DNA from: Bacteroidaceae bacterium | GTDB taxonomy: Bacteria; Bacteroidota; Bacteroidia; Bacteroidales; Bacteroidaceae | Assembly (NCBI GenBank): GCA_017551925.1 | Contig: JAFZKA010000100.1 | Location: forward strand, 1-64,000 | Direction: 5' to 3' | Length of the DNA: 64,000 nt | Content: more model-generated notes on this DNA | Seen by the model: the letters and a program-made list of their open reading frames with translations, nothing else | What the model was told of the DNA's origin: nothing | Databases searched by the model: none | DNA letters: not shown here | Numbering within the stretch: the stretch's first letter is position 1

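Overview
The window looks like chromosomal DNA of a gut-type Bacteroidales bacterium (Bacteroides/Prevotella-like). The grounds are a V-type ATPase operon with a DUF2764 gene, FimA/Mfa1-type fimbrillin lipoproteins, a DUF5119-type lipoprotein, promoter boxes of the Bacteroidota type (TTTG / TAnnTTTG) and a T9SS-like C-terminus on one secreted giant. I see no tRNA, rRNA, CRISPR array or recognisable transposase.

Layout. Positions 1-2848 (minus strand) hold the start of a V/A-type ATPase operon: subunit E, a DUF2764 protein and the N-terminal 424 codons of catalytic subunit A. A perfect 31-nt inverted repeat lies between the last two. Positions 2934-3440 (minus) encode a small membrane-anchored AraC-type regulator. 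It is divergent, across 327 bp of AT-rich DNA with promoter boxes, from a very long plus-strand gene train that fills the rest of the window.

The train starts with a DUF5119-like lipoprotein (3768-5006) and seven fimbrillin-like lipoproteins (5056-14622). One fimbrillin carries four DxDGDG calcium-binding loops inserted before its last strand. Then come secreted glycine-rich giants built from a short beta-solenoid-like unit around the motif [VI][YF]GGGN: a 4,123-residue protein with a sorting-like C-terminus (14636-27007), two paralogous proteins of 1,134 and about 1,214 residues (27069-30473 and 31582-35226), and one uninterrupted reading frame from 35259 past the window edge (at least 9,580 residues, roughly 1 MDa). 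The only foreign-looking gene in the train is an Abi_2/HEPN-type gene (30696-31415) between the two paralogs, with its own candidate promoter.

Interpretation. Same strand, short gaps (13-70 bp in most cases), matching export signals and shared repeats suggest one surface-structure locus of about 60 kb. Multiple lipoprotein pilins would build fimbriae, and the solenoid giants would act as adhesins, stalks or matrix, perhaps under control of the divergent AraC-type protein. The giant reading frame is itself modular: at least six order-conserved superblocks of about 1.2-1.5 kb, four copies of a second block and two of a third show growth by segmental duplication. The functional link is inference; reading frames, signals and repeats are read directly.
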